A stretch of 64,000 nucleotides of DNA, from positions 62,001 to 126,000 of the forward strand of contig CAVQOB010000034.1 in assembly GCA_963714325.1 (NCBI GenBank), in the 5' to 3' direction. Position 1 is the stretch's first letter; each line of letters opens with the position of its first letter. Position numbers and translations under genes: made by a program. The notes beneath the pieces are model-generated. The model was not told where the DNA came from. It made no database searches and saw nothing but the letters and a program-made list of their open reading frames with translations. Source of the DNA: CAVQOB01 sp963714325. GTDB lineage: Bacteria; Pseudomonadota; Alphaproteobacteria; Rhizobiales; Hyphomicrobiaceae. Positions 43,501-53,099 of this stretch are shown in pieces.

Positions 43501-43573
43501 CGCGCGCCTTCGCGTCGTCGCTTGGGGGCGGCGTTGCCAACGACTTCAAGTCTCGCAAATCACGTTCGGTCAT
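40532..43573 (-). CDS. IalB-VWA fusion protein with N-terminal membrane anchor
   Basis: About 1013 residues. Order: cytoplasmic head (MTERDLRDLK, 1-70), one membrane segment (YAIAASVAALIVAAPLAF, about 75-93), Ala/Pro-rich linker (to ~192), an IalB-like domain (about 194-322; WVKLCEP, LCLIQHE, VNCDASGCTF with four Cys), a long Ala-rich coil, then a von Willebrand A domain with MIDAS DVSGSMGPADRLPL (about 650), TYANNTRVAL, and a YfbK-like C-terminal region (FNPTQVSEYRLIGYEKRAL). The cytoplasmic head and the ECF sigma gene upstream suggest anti-sigma-like pairing. Start ATG at 43573 chosen because upstream codons do not fit. Confidence 0.85.
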   Translation of the reverse strand: MTERDLRDLKSLATPPPSDDAKARARAAALAAFAMAQQSATENSKRATKANVVPLRPTEVTAKTPRRFFMARPNYAIAASVAALIVAAPLAFHTYRETTNFKSSEPVSSPLAKANAERQLADNKATAEKIRDDQRTRVAQDEAPRRVTVVPVDPPTPAAKMAAAPAASPAPSVPVPATQPTSTAATQPTRPSAWVKLCEPTGSTTLCLIQHERLDGNTGQVLVAAALHDDVATGRRTFLIRVPLVLPTGATMTVSIDAASPDLIMTQVNCDASGCTFSVPADATLMQRLQSATTLMTNVLHNQNRNSFPIPMTGFSVALAGPPNDNVGYTQARAPIMRQLVEQQTALFDDFKKQATATAAADAKAKAEARRKSDADSGQQLAAGGDKAPAKPAEPKSGPVTAAAPSAAPTAIEAASAAAERAANSAATTARKGDRQNSVIAMAPPLVAVQGLDNTNSGTRRFNMSGLGAPVDAPATTQRPTPDTRERIADVTRLEQERDALHRAQAQGRVLGEQIASLDREIAAKRAELAQPPQITEGRDRFEALDPYPIKRVAEDPVSTFSMDVDTASYAFVRRALNAGRFPSKDAVRVEEMINYFPYDYPRPESASAPFLPTVTVVPSPWNTANKLVHIAVKGYAFEATQRPRANLVFLVDVSGSMGPADRLPLLRNAFRMLVEQLKPDDTVAIVTYANNTRVALEPTKALDKARIISVIDSLQAGGGTYGEGGLQKAYSLAEANFDKAGVNRIILATDGDFNIGISDRNQLKSFIEKKRETGIFLSVLGVGIGNHNDALMQTLARNGNGAAAYIDTLAEARKVLVDEVSSTLFPIAKDAKIQVEFNPTQVSEYRLIGYEKRALRREDFNNDQVDAAEIGSGLSVTAIYEITPIGAVASATDPLRYARPDTTRREPAGIGTPDAELGFLKLRYKLPKEDASKLLTLPIVSNAEQPLANASPDVRFSIAVAGFGQLLKGALHTKIFGFDQAAALASTARGDDPFGYRAEFISLTRLAKSARP

Positions 43574-43637
43574 GGGACTGGTCCGGGGCGTCGACGATCG
43601 AAATTGAAAGTTGAGTTGTGACAGAGCCACCCATCCC

Positions 43638-43812
43638 GTCATGGCCGCGGAGGCGGCCACCCAAGCAAGTCTCGAGGGAACTCCAACTGTCGGCGCATGG
43701 AGTCGAATACATGGCTGCGGGCTGGCTCCGAACTAGCGATGTTGGTTCGCGCTGTGCTTGACCCAACCTACGCATTCCGAGGTTTGCTTGGGTGGCCGCC
43801 TCCGCGGCCATG
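43638..43812. repeat. Inverted-repeat element, family A, copy 2
   Basis: Left arm from 43638 (GTCATGGCCGCGGAGGCGGC) and right arm ending 43812 (GCCTCCGCGGCCATG) are complementary, with CACCCAAGCAA/TTGCTTGGGTG. The interior (about 115 bases) differs from the other copies. It lies in the spacer between the ECF sigma gene and the VWA gene. Confidence 0.85.
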
Positions 43813-43851
43813 CCGAATTTATGTTGGTCGTGGGTTGCGGCCGGCACCAGT

Positions 43852-44044
43852 GTCATCCCGTGCGCATTGCAGCGCTTTGCTGTGCTGTTTCGGATGTGCA
43901 CCAGCATTTGCGTTGCAGTGCAGACACGGGACCTTGGAGCGTGAACCGTTAGAAGGTCCCGCATCTGCGAAGCAGCATTCCGCTTGAGCTGCATGCTGCA
44001 TCGTGCTGAAAGCGCATCTTCGACACGACGCGTGCGAGATGACA
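43852..44044. repeat. Intergenic repeat element, family B, copy 2
   Basis: Shares GTCATCCCG at the left, CAGACACGGGA, GGTCCCGCATCTGCGAAG, GCTGCATGCTGCA and a right end GATGACA with the element at 30977-31109, but it is longer (about 193 bases). It sits directly next to family A copy 2, forming a composite. Confidence 0.7.
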
Positions 44045-44072
44045 GGGAGCGTGGTCGTTGTCGCTGCCATAT

Positions 44073-44100
44073 CTTGCCTGCCGCCTCCGCGGCCATGACG
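44073..44100. repeat. Solitary family A arm
   Basis: CTTGCCTGCCGCCTCCGCGG then CCATGACG is a lone right arm of family A without a partner, 30 bases beyond family B copy 2. It suggests a decayed or recombined third element in the same spacer. Confidence 0.6.
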
Positions 44101-44182
44101 ATGGTGGGGGATGCGCGCGTGTCGTGGGTCCTGGCCTGCGCAGGGATGACGTTACATTTGTGATTTGTTTGCGGGGTGCGCA

Positions 44183-44722
44183 TCAGCCGACGGCCTCCAA
44201 CTTTACTTTCAGTTTCTTGCGCGCTTCGTGCAGGTGCCAGGAAACGGTTTTCTCAGTGCATTGCAGGACGAGGGCGGCATCGGCGTGGGACATGTCTTCG
44301 GCGTAGACCAGCAGGACGGCGTCGCGTTGCTGATCGGGGAGTGCGCGCACGGCATCCCAGAGTTCGGTGTCGATCAGGTGTGTCTCGGGTGTTTGGCCAT
44401 CGCTGGTCTCTGCTAGGTCTTGGAGATCAGACGGGGCGAAGTAGGACATCCTTTTGCGGGCACGCAGCGTGTCGGTGGCGGTCGTGGTGACGATGCGGTA
44501 CAGCCAGGTGGTGAAGGCGGCGTCGCCGCGATAGTGGGGAAGCGCATGCGCGAGTTTCACGCAGACGTCCTGGGCGATATCCTCGGCCGCTTCGCGCGAG
44601 CCGGCAATGCGCCAGGCCAACCGGTAGATGTTGCGGTAGTGATGGTCGATCAGGGCCGCAAACGCGATCGCGCTGCCGCCAACGGCCTCGGTTATGACAT
44701 TGCGTTCGCGCCCGTCCAGCAC
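44183..44722 (-). CDS. ECF-type RNA polymerase sigma factor
   Basis: 179 residues: sigma-2 region with YRNIYRLAWRIAGSREAAED and IAQDVCVKLAHAL, then sigma-4 with LPDQQRDAVLLVYAEDMSHA and CTEKTVSWHLHEARKKLK. About 70 residues of linker between. It is transcribed toward the VWA/IalB gene about 600 bases away, across the repeat composite; no separate anti-sigma gene is adjacent. Signal unknown. Confidence 0.92.
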   Translation of the reverse strand: MLDGRERNVITEAVGGSAIAFAALIDHHYRNIYRLAWRIAGSREAAEDIAQDVCVKLAHALPHYRGDAAFTTWLYRIVTTTATDTLRARKRMSYFAPSDLQDLAETSDGQTPETHLIDTELWDAVRALPDQQRDAVLLVYAEDMSHADAALVLQCTEKTVSWHLHEARKKLKVKLEAVG

Positions 44723-44906
44723 TGGGAATATTGCTTTCTGTTTGGTCCCTGAAGCATTAGACGGGGGTCACGGGGCAATCCTTGGGCACTTTGGCATAAT
44801 TATTTTGGGTGCTGAATTGCTCAATGATTTCAATGGTCTTTAGCTTCAAAGGTGGCGCTGCTATAACTGGCGTCCGGGGTCATCAGGCCGAGATTCGAGG
44901 GTTCAC

Positions 44907-45356
44907 ATGGCGCGTGCGACAGACAACGACATACCGCAGGCGGCATTGGTGCTGGGGTTGGGCGGACTAATCCCTTTCGGTGTGCTGGCGGCGGGCGTGC
45001 TCACGGGGTGGGTGTTCGGCGCGGGGCCTTCGCTCTACGCGCTGCAGATTTACGCGGCGGTGATCCTGTCGTTCATGGGTGGGGCGCAGTGGGGCATGGC
45101 AGTTGGCTCGAGCTCGGCGGATTGGCAGCGGTATGGCGTCAGCGTCGTTCCGACATTCGTCGCCTGGGCTGGCGTGTGGTTCAGCGGCGCCAAGGGGTTG
45201 TGGATCATGGCAGCGGGGTTCGCCGCGCTGCTCGCCTACGATGCCTGGACCGTCAGTGTTGGCGAGGCGCCGTCTTGGTATGGGCGGTTGCGAGTGCTGC
45301 TGACGGCCGTTGTGGTTGCGTGTCTGGTTGCAACGGCCATTTTCGGGCCGTTCTGA
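44907..45356 (+). CDS. DUF3429 integral membrane protein
   Basis: 149 residues with about four to five hydrophobic helices: LVLGLGGLIPFGVLAAGVL, LYALQIYAAVILSFMGGAQW (the DUF3429 GGxxWG motif), VPTFVAWAGVWFSG, and LLTAVVVACLVATAIF. Function unknown. The stop overlaps the PaaX gene start by TGATG. Confidence 0.88.
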   Translation: MARATDNDIPQAALVLGLGGLIPFGVLAAGVLTGWVFGAGPSLYALQIYAAVILSFMGGAQWGMAVGSSSADWQRYGVSVVPTFVAWAGVWFSGAKGLWIMAAGFAALLAYDAWTVSVGEAPSWYGRLRVLLTAVVVACLVATAIFGPF

Positions 45357-46240
45357 TGCTGGGAGCGCGTCACGACATAGAGGCCGTGTTGCGGCAACTG
45401 GATCGCCCGCTCAGGGCATGGTCATTGATCGTGACGATTTTCGGCGATGCCGTTGTTCCGCGCGGCGGCTCGCTGTGGCTTGGCACGCTGCTCGAGATCA
45501 TGGCGGCGTTCGGCGTCGAACCGGGCGGCGTGCGTACGGCGACGTCGCGGCTGGTTGGCGATGGTTGGCTCATTCGCGATCGTATCGGGCGCAACAGCTT
45601 TTATCGGTTTTCGGACGTAGCCATGCAGGCGAGCAGCGCGGCGGCGATGCGCGTCTATGGCGGCGCGGCGCCCTCGTCGGGGGCACACTTGACGTTGACC
45701 GTGGTCACGGATGAGGCGAGCGTGGGCCGGGTCCAGGAGCGCGAGCGGTTGCTGCGGGCAGGGGCGCGGCCGCTGGCGACTGACATTTTTCTGGTCCTGT
45801 CCGGGCGTTCCGGCCTGCCTGCGAGCAGTTCGACCAGTCTCGTGCTTGACGTGATGCCGCGTGATGACAACGACGCACAACGATTGGCGCGGATGGCTTG
45901 GCCGCTGGATGAACTGGCGCGGGCCTATAGACGATTCAATCAAGTGTTTACGCCGGTGGGGCAGCGCGTCGCATCGTCGGATCTCGATGCGCTGGCGTTG
46001 CGCCTGCTGGTGGTGCACGAACTGCGGCGCATCGTGTTGCGCGATCCGGGGCTGCCGGCGGCCTGGCTCGGCGAGGATTGGCCGGGCACGGGGGCGCGGC
46101 ACCTGGCGGCATCGATCTGGCACGCGACGCTCGATCCGTCGGAGCGCTGGCTCGACCAGAACGGCAAGTCGCAGGATGGGGCGTTGCCGTCAGCGGGGCC
46201 GGAGTTGCGCCAACGGTTCAGCGTGCGGGAACGCGCGTGA
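45356..46240 (+). CDS. PaaX-family transcriptional regulator
   Basis: 294 residues. N-terminal winged helix with RAWSLIVTIFGDAVVPRGGS, GVRTATSRLVGDGWLIRDR and GRNSFYRFS, and PaaX C-terminal domain with LRRIVLRDPGLPAAWLGEDW, PG. PaaX represses phenylacetate catabolism in response to phenylacetyl-CoA; paa genes are not in the window. It overlaps the upstream DUF3429 gene and its last 23 bases overlap the convergent murA gene. Confidence 0.92.
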   Translation: MLGARHDIEAVLRQLDRPLRAWSLIVTIFGDAVVPRGGSLWLGTLLEIMAAFGVEPGGVRTATSRLVGDGWLIRDRIGRNSFYRFSDVAMQASSAAAMRVYGGAAPSSGAHLTLTVVTDEASVGRVQERERLLRAGARPLATDIFLVLSGRSGLPASSSTSLVLDVMPRDDNDAQRLARMAWPLDELARAYRRFNQVFTPVGQRVASSDLDALALRLLVVHELRRIVLRDPGLPAAWLGEDWPGTGARHLAASIWHATLDPSERWLDQNGKSQDGALPSAGPELRQRFSVRERA

Positions 46241-47525
46241 TCCTGGCGCCGAGCGCATTCAGCCGTTCGTCGATGCGTTCGTAGCCGCGTTCGATCTGCT
46301 GGGCGTTGTTGATGGTGCTGGTGCCGTCGGCGCACAGTGCGGCCAGCAACATCGCCATGCCGGCGCGGATATCGGGGCTTTCGACGCGGGCGGCGCGCAG
46401 TTGAGCGGGGCCGACGACGACGGCGCGATGGGGATCACACAGAACGATCTTGGCGCCCATCGAAATCAGTTTGTCGACGAAGAACAGCCGGCTCTCGAAC
46501 ATCTTCTCGAAGATCAGGATGACGCCTTCGCATTGCGTTGCGGTGACGAGCGCGATCGACATGGTGTCGGCGGGGAAAGCTGGCCAGGGTTGATCCTCGA
46601 GCTTTGGGATATGGCCGCCGAGGTCATCCTTGATTCGGCGAGATTGGTTGGCCGGTACGATCAGATCGTCGCCTTCGATGCGGCAGGTGATGCCGAGGCG
46701 GTCGAAGCCCATCAACGTCGACTTGAGGTGCTCGATGCCGGCGCGCTTGATCCGCAGTTCGGATCGGGTGACGGCGGCGAGACCGATCAGCGATCCGACT
46801 TCGATGTGATCGGGGCCGATACGGTGGGTCGCTGCGCCGAGCGTGCGGCCGCCGTGGATGGTCATGGTGTTGGTGCCGATGCCGTCGATTTTGGAACCGA
46901 TGGCGACGAGGAAGTTGGCGAGGTCCTGGACGTGCGGCTCGGACGCCGCATTGCGCAGGATCGTCTGGCCTTCGGCGACGACGGCAGCGCACAGCGCGTT
47001 TTCGGTGGCCGTGACGCTCGGTTCGTCGAGGAAGACGTCGGCGCCTTTGAGCTTGGTGGCTTTGAACTCATAGTTCTGGTCGGCTGAAACGGTAGCGCCG
47101 AGTTGCTGGAGTGCGAGGAAGTGCGTGTCGACACGGCGCCGACCAATGACGTCGCCGCCGGGCGGCGGCAGGATGACGTGTCCGGTGCGTGCGAGCAGTG
47201 GCCCAGCAAGCAGGATCGAGGCGCGGATTTTGGCGCACAGGTCAGGGTCGAGGTTGGCCCCCTTGACGGTTTTCGCGGTGATGACCAGTTCATTCTGCGC
47301 GGTCCATGCTGCTTCCGCGCCAACCGAACGCACGAGATCGACGAGCGTTTCCGTGTCGCGAATGCGCGGCACGTTGGTCAGGCGCACCGTCTTATCAGTC
47401 AGCAATGCGGCGGCGATGATCGGAAGCGCTGCGTTCTTGTTGCCGCCGGGTTCGATTTGGCCGTTGAGGCGGTGGCCGCCTTCGACGATGTACTGGATGC
47501 TTTCGCCGGGGACGGGTTTGGACAT
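46218..47525 (-). CDS. murA: UDP-N-acetylglucosamine 1-carboxyvinyltransferase, Cys-to-Asp type
   Basis: 435 residues, full MurA fold: EPGGNKNAALPIIAAALL (Lys30), FPADTMSIALVTA (catalytic-loop Asp), SPDIRAGMAMLLAA (Arg). At the position of catalytic Cys115 of E. coli it reads PPGGDVIGRRRVD, so Asp125 replaces Cys. Such Asp enzymes are active but not alkylated by fosfomycin. It starts peptidoglycan synthesis by transferring enolpyruvate to UDP-GlcNAc. Whether this is the sole or a second copy cannot be known here. It is last in a four-gene operon and overlaps paaX by 23 bases at the 3' end. Confidence 0.92.
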   Translation of the reverse strand: MSKPVPGESIQYIVEGGHRLNGQIEPGGNKNAALPIIAAALLTDKTVRLTNVPRIRDTETLVDLVRSVGAEAAWTAQNELVITAKTVKGANLDPDLCAKIRASILLAGPLLARTGHVILPPPGGDVIGRRRVDTHFLALQQLGATVSADQNYEFKATKLKGADVFLDEPSVTATENALCAAVVAEGQTILRNAASEPHVQDLANFLVAIGSKIDGIGTNTMTIHGGRTLGAATHRIGPDHIEVGSLIGLAAVTRSELRIKRAGIEHLKSTLMGFDRLGITCRIEGDDLIVPANQSRRIKDDLGGHIPKLEDQPWPAFPADTMSIALVTATQCEGVILIFEKMFESRLFFVDKLISMGAKIVLCDPHRAVVVGPAQLRAARVESPDIRAGMAMLLAALCADGTSTINNAQQIERGYERIDERLNALGARITRVPAR

Positions 47526-47586
47526 GCGGGCCTCGTTCGGATCATTTCGCGCCATCGGGTTAGCGCGTTGGCTGCATTTATGCACC

Positions 47587-48237
47587 CTAAATCCGCTTGA
47601 ATTTCCCCATCGCTTCGCGGAACGACAAGCCTTTGGCGATCTCGGCTTCGGCTAGCTTGTCGTCAGTGGTGTATTGGGTGGCGAGATCGGCTACGCGCTC
47701 GGCATGTTCAGCGGGGATGCAGACGACGCCGGAACCGTCGGCAACGATAATATCGCCATGCCGGACGCGGACGCCACCGCAGGTGACAGGCTCGTTGAAG
47801 GCGACAATCTTCAGGCGCGTCCGCCCGGTCAGTGGGGTCATATGGCGGGTGAAAACCGGCAGCTTGTGTTCGAGCATTTCCTCCCTGTCACGAACGCCGC
47901 CGTCGACGACGAGGCCGGCGATGCCCTTGGTCTTGGCGGCAAAGGTTGCGAGGCCGCCCCAGGTCGAGACGGCGCGGCCGCCGTTATCGACGACGATGAC
48001 CTCGCCGGGGCCTGCCATATCGATCATGTGGCCGACCTTGAAATCGTCCGATGTGAAATCGCCACGCTCGCCGCTGACCTGGCGGACGGTGACGGCGCGG
48101 CCAACGGCACGGGTGCCCGGCACGACTTGTCCGATCCCGTGCATGATGCCGGCGAAGGGGATATCGTCGAGCGCGTTGGCCAGTGTCGGTGTGGCAAGGT
48201 TGGCGAAGCGGGTGAGGACGGAATCGGGTTTGGTCAT
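47587..48237 (-). CDS. RraA-family / HMG aldolase-like protein
   Basis: 216 residues with PTLANALDDIPFAG, TVRQVSGERGDFTSDDFKVG, IVVDNGGRAVSTWGGL, VVDGGVRDREEM (Arg/Asp site) and GDIIVADGSGVVCIP. The family covers RNase E inhibitors and divalent-metal 4-hydroxy-4-methyl-2-oxoglutarate aldolases; the metal-binding residues favour the latter but do not prove it. The start overlaps the aminotransferase stop by four bases (ATGA). Confidence 0.88.
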   Translation of the reverse strand: MTKPDSVLTRFANLATPTLANALDDIPFAGIMHGIGQVVPGTRAVGRAVTVRQVSGERGDFTSDDFKVGHMIDMAGPGEVIVVDNGGRAVSTWGGLATFAAKTKGIAGLVVDGGVRDREEMLEHKLPVFTRHMTPLTGRTRLKIVAFNEPVTCGGVRVRHGDIIVADGSGVVCIPAEHAERVADLATQYTTDDKLAEAEIAKGLSFREAMGKFKRI

Positions 48238-49427
48238 GTGCTTTTCGCCTTCGTCAGCCAGGTTGAAAGCCGTTGCATGGCTTCTGATAGCTGCGGAGCG
48301 GAACGGATGAAGCAGACGCGGAAATAGGGTTTGCCGGCATCGCCGAACGCGGTGCCGGGCGCCAGGCCGACGTTGGCTTCGTCGACGACGCGCAAGGCCG
48401 CGGCGAGCGAATCGTCCATGCCGTCGATGCCGAAGAACGCATAGAATGCGCCGTCGGGTGGCGCGTAGCGAATGGAGTTTAGCGGCTGCAACGCTTTGGT
48501 GACAATCTCGCGGCCGGCGCGGGCGCGGGCGATCTGCTCGGCGACGAAGGGTTCGCCGTCCTCGATTGCGGCGATGGCGCCGCGCTGCATGAAGGCGGCG
48601 ACGCCGGAGGAATTGTATTGCACGAGGTTCTCGATGACTTGGCCGAGTTCGGGCGGCGCCTGCAGCCAGCCAATGCGCCAGCCGGTCATCGCCCAGTTCT
48701 TCGAGAAAGTCTGCGCGAAGATGATGCGATCGCCGGGTTCGCGCAATTCCTGGAAGCTTGGCGCAATCGGTGCCGTAAAGCAGAAGCGATTGTAGATCTC
48801 GTCGGCGATGATCCAGAGCCCCTGGCGGCGGGCGAAGGCGAGGATGGCTTGTAATTCGTCGCGTGTCGCGGTCCAGCCGGTGGGGTTGGATGGCGAATTG
48901 ATGACGATGGCGCGGGTGCGCGGATTGGCCGAGGCAAACAACCGGTCTAGGTCCAGCGTCCAACGGTTGGATTGCAACGTCATCGGCACTTCGCAGGCCT
49001 TGGCGCCGGTGGTCTCGAGGGCGCCGCGAAAGTTCGGCCATGCCGGTGTCGGGACGATAATCTCGGTGCCCTCGCCGCCGATCATCTGCATGGCGAGTTG
49101 GATCGCCTGCATGCCGCCACCGGTGACGACGAATTCGTCCATCGCGAAGGCGCGGCCGTACAGGCGCTGGTGATAGCGGGCGAGGCTTTCGCGGAGCGGC
49201 GGGAGGCCGCGCTGATAGGTGTAGAAGGTTTCGCCGGCGGCCGCGGCCTTGGCCATGGCATCGGTGATGAAGGCTGGCGTCGGCAGGTCGCCCTCGCCGG
49301 CCCACAGGGGGATCAGGCCCTCACGTGTGCGACCGTAATTGAAGACCTTGACGATGCCACTTTCGGGAAGATTGGCCGTCGAGTGACGCAATGCGGCAAG
49401 CAATTCGTTGTTTGCTGGATCAGGCAT
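48234..49427 (-). CDS. Class I/II pyridoxal-phosphate aminotransferase
   Basis: 397 residues: GEGDLPTPAFITDAM, a cofactor phosphate loop GGGMQAIQ, SPSNPTGW, DEIYNRFCF, and the PLP lysine in FSKNWAMTGWRIGWL, then CFIRSAPQLSEAM near the C-terminus. Substrate unknown. It is the second gene of the hydrolase-aminotransferase-RraA-murA operon. ATG at 49427 chosen (MPDPANNELL). Confidence 0.9.
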   Translation of the reverse strand: MPDPANNELLAALRHSTANLPESGIVKVFNYGRTREGLIPLWAGEGDLPTPAFITDAMAKAAAAGETFYTYQRGLPPLRESLARYHQRLYGRAFAMDEFVVTGGGMQAIQLAMQMIGGEGTEIIVPTPAWPNFRGALETTGAKACEVPMTLQSNRWTLDLDRLFASANPRTRAIVINSPSNPTGWTATRDELQAILAFARRQGLWIIADEIYNRFCFTAPIAPSFQELREPGDRIIFAQTFSKNWAMTGWRIGWLQAPPELGQVIENLVQYNSSGVAAFMQRGAIAAIEDGEPFVAEQIARARAGREIVTKALQPLNSIRYAPPDGAFYAFFGIDGMDDSLAAALRVVDEANVGLAPGTAFGDAGKPYFRVCFIRSAPQLSEAMQRLSTWLTKAKST

Positions 49428-49476
49428 GGCAGACCTCGCACGTTGACCCAATTCGCATAGCTGTTGCCGGCAGTCG

Positions 49477-50385
49477 TTACAACCCCGGCGGCGTGCCCTG
49501 CAGGAAGCGGATGGACGCGCGCACCACCGTCGAGGTGATGACGATGCGGCGATGGCCGAGGCCTTTTGTGGGCAGCAATACTGCTTTGGGTGCTACGGCG
49601 CAGATCGCTTCCGCTCGCGAGAATGGCACATCGTCATCGTTTTGATCGTGGACGATCAAGGCGGGTAGATCGGCCTTGGCGAGGAAGTGGCCGATCTCAA
49701 TGTCGCGGATTGGGCGTCCAGCGCGGGTGCTGACGACGTCATTCAACGCAGCATGGATCTTGGCTGTGAGCCGGCGCCGCTTGGCAAACGCCGCCGTCAT
49801 GGCGTCGAGACGATTGGGTGATGCGATCAAGACAACCCGTTGCAACCCGTTCAGGCGCGACGTGAGGGGCGGGCCGCCTTCGGCTGCGAGCGCAACTGCA
49901 GTCCCACCGAACGAATGCGTGATGGCGGCAGTGATCGGCCCGATGGCGCGGTCGACGGCCAGGATTGCCTCGGCACCGACCGGCATGCTCAAGGCGTGGC
50001 CGTTGGAGCGTCCGTGCGCCGGAAGATCGATCGCGATCACGTCAAATCCGCTATTCAGCAGAGGATCGACGAACAGCCCCATGACTTCGGCGCGCGCCGA
50101 CCAGCCGTGGACGAGGAGGACGCGGCCTTTGGGTTGGGTGTCTTTGGTTCGCCATAGGTAAGCGGCAACGCTGCCATGGGGGTGGGCAATGCGATGGACG
50201 TCCGCGCGCTGGAACAGCGGCGCCATCCGGTCGAGTAAGCGGGCCTCGGCAGCCGCGTCGGCCGGGCTGCGCGGCGGGCGGCAGAACGCAGCGAAGGCTA
50301 GTCGCCCCGTTGTACGTGGCGCGACGGCGCCTGCAACTCTCCAAATCGCATGTGCGAGATGGTCTTTGGCCGAGGAAAGGGGCAA
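49477..50385 (-). CDS. Alpha/beta hydrolase
   Basis: 302 residues: oxyanion LLVHGWSARAEVMG, nucleophile in ITHSFGGTAVAL (the HSFGG elbow), acid in VHDQNDDDVPF, and His in GLGHRRIV. Family enzymes act on esters or amides; substrate unknown. It is the first gene of a four-gene operon, 49 bases before the aminotransferase. An upstream gap of 394 bases carries its promoter. Confidence 0.88.
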   Translation of the reverse strand: MPLSSAKDHLAHAIWRVAGAVAPRTTGRLAFAAFCRPPRSPADAAAEARLLDRMAPLFQRADVHRIAHPHGSVAAYLWRTKDTQPKGRVLLVHGWSARAEVMGLFVDPLLNSGFDVIAIDLPAHGRSNGHALSMPVGAEAILAVDRAIGPITAAITHSFGGTAVALAAEGGPPLTSRLNGLQRVVLIASPNRLDAMTAAFAKRRRLTAKIHAALNDVVSTRAGRPIRDIEIGHFLAKADLPALIVHDQNDDDVPFSRAEAICAVAPKAVLLPTKGLGHRRIVITSTVVRASIRFLQGTPPGL

Positions 50386-50779
50386 GGGTTTGCAGTGCTC
50401 AAGCTTGGTCGGATCGGCAGTTGGATAGTCTAGCGCTGTCTATACCCTGCGGCGGCGGACGTGTGACAACTGAAATCGGCGTTGTTGTGAAGATGCTGCG
50501 GATCGGACAATGCGGGCGAAAAAGTGATCGGCCGTCATTGAGGCTGGCCGCTATCCCTGGCATGCTGGATCATGAACCACCAGGGTCAGGCGACGGATGC
50601 GCATCTTCAACTACCTAAAAGGTCGAAAAAGCGCGTCAGCTGATCCGGCAGCTGACGTTCAGGTCGCACCACCTGTTGCTGAAAGGGCCGATCAACTGCT
50701 ACGCCCAAGTGCCGGGATGCACATGACGTCGCCCAACACTATATCCAGTCGTCCGAACGAACAGGGATCGCGCACTACC
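50386..50779. other. Divergent promoter region of the hydrolase operon and maeB
   Basis: 394 bases without a supported gene. An in-frame upstream extension of maeB begins at an ATG at 50597 and would add 61 residues, beginning MRIFNYLKGRKSASADPAAD; its third positions are mixed in G/C, so I treat it as doubtful leader sequence. Confidence 0.4.
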
Positions 50780-53065
<2,286 letters not shown>

Positions 53066-53099
53066 TACGCACGGACGCAGACAGGGATTGGACGCGAGC

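Noticed and set aside
44723..44906. Possible ECF -10-like element (CGTCTAA) upstream of the sigma gene
   Set aside because: No matching -35 box could be supported by eye; not reported as a promoter.
45861..47087. Plus-strand ORF (408 codons)
   Set aside because: Overlaps paaX and runs opposite murA, both clearly coding.
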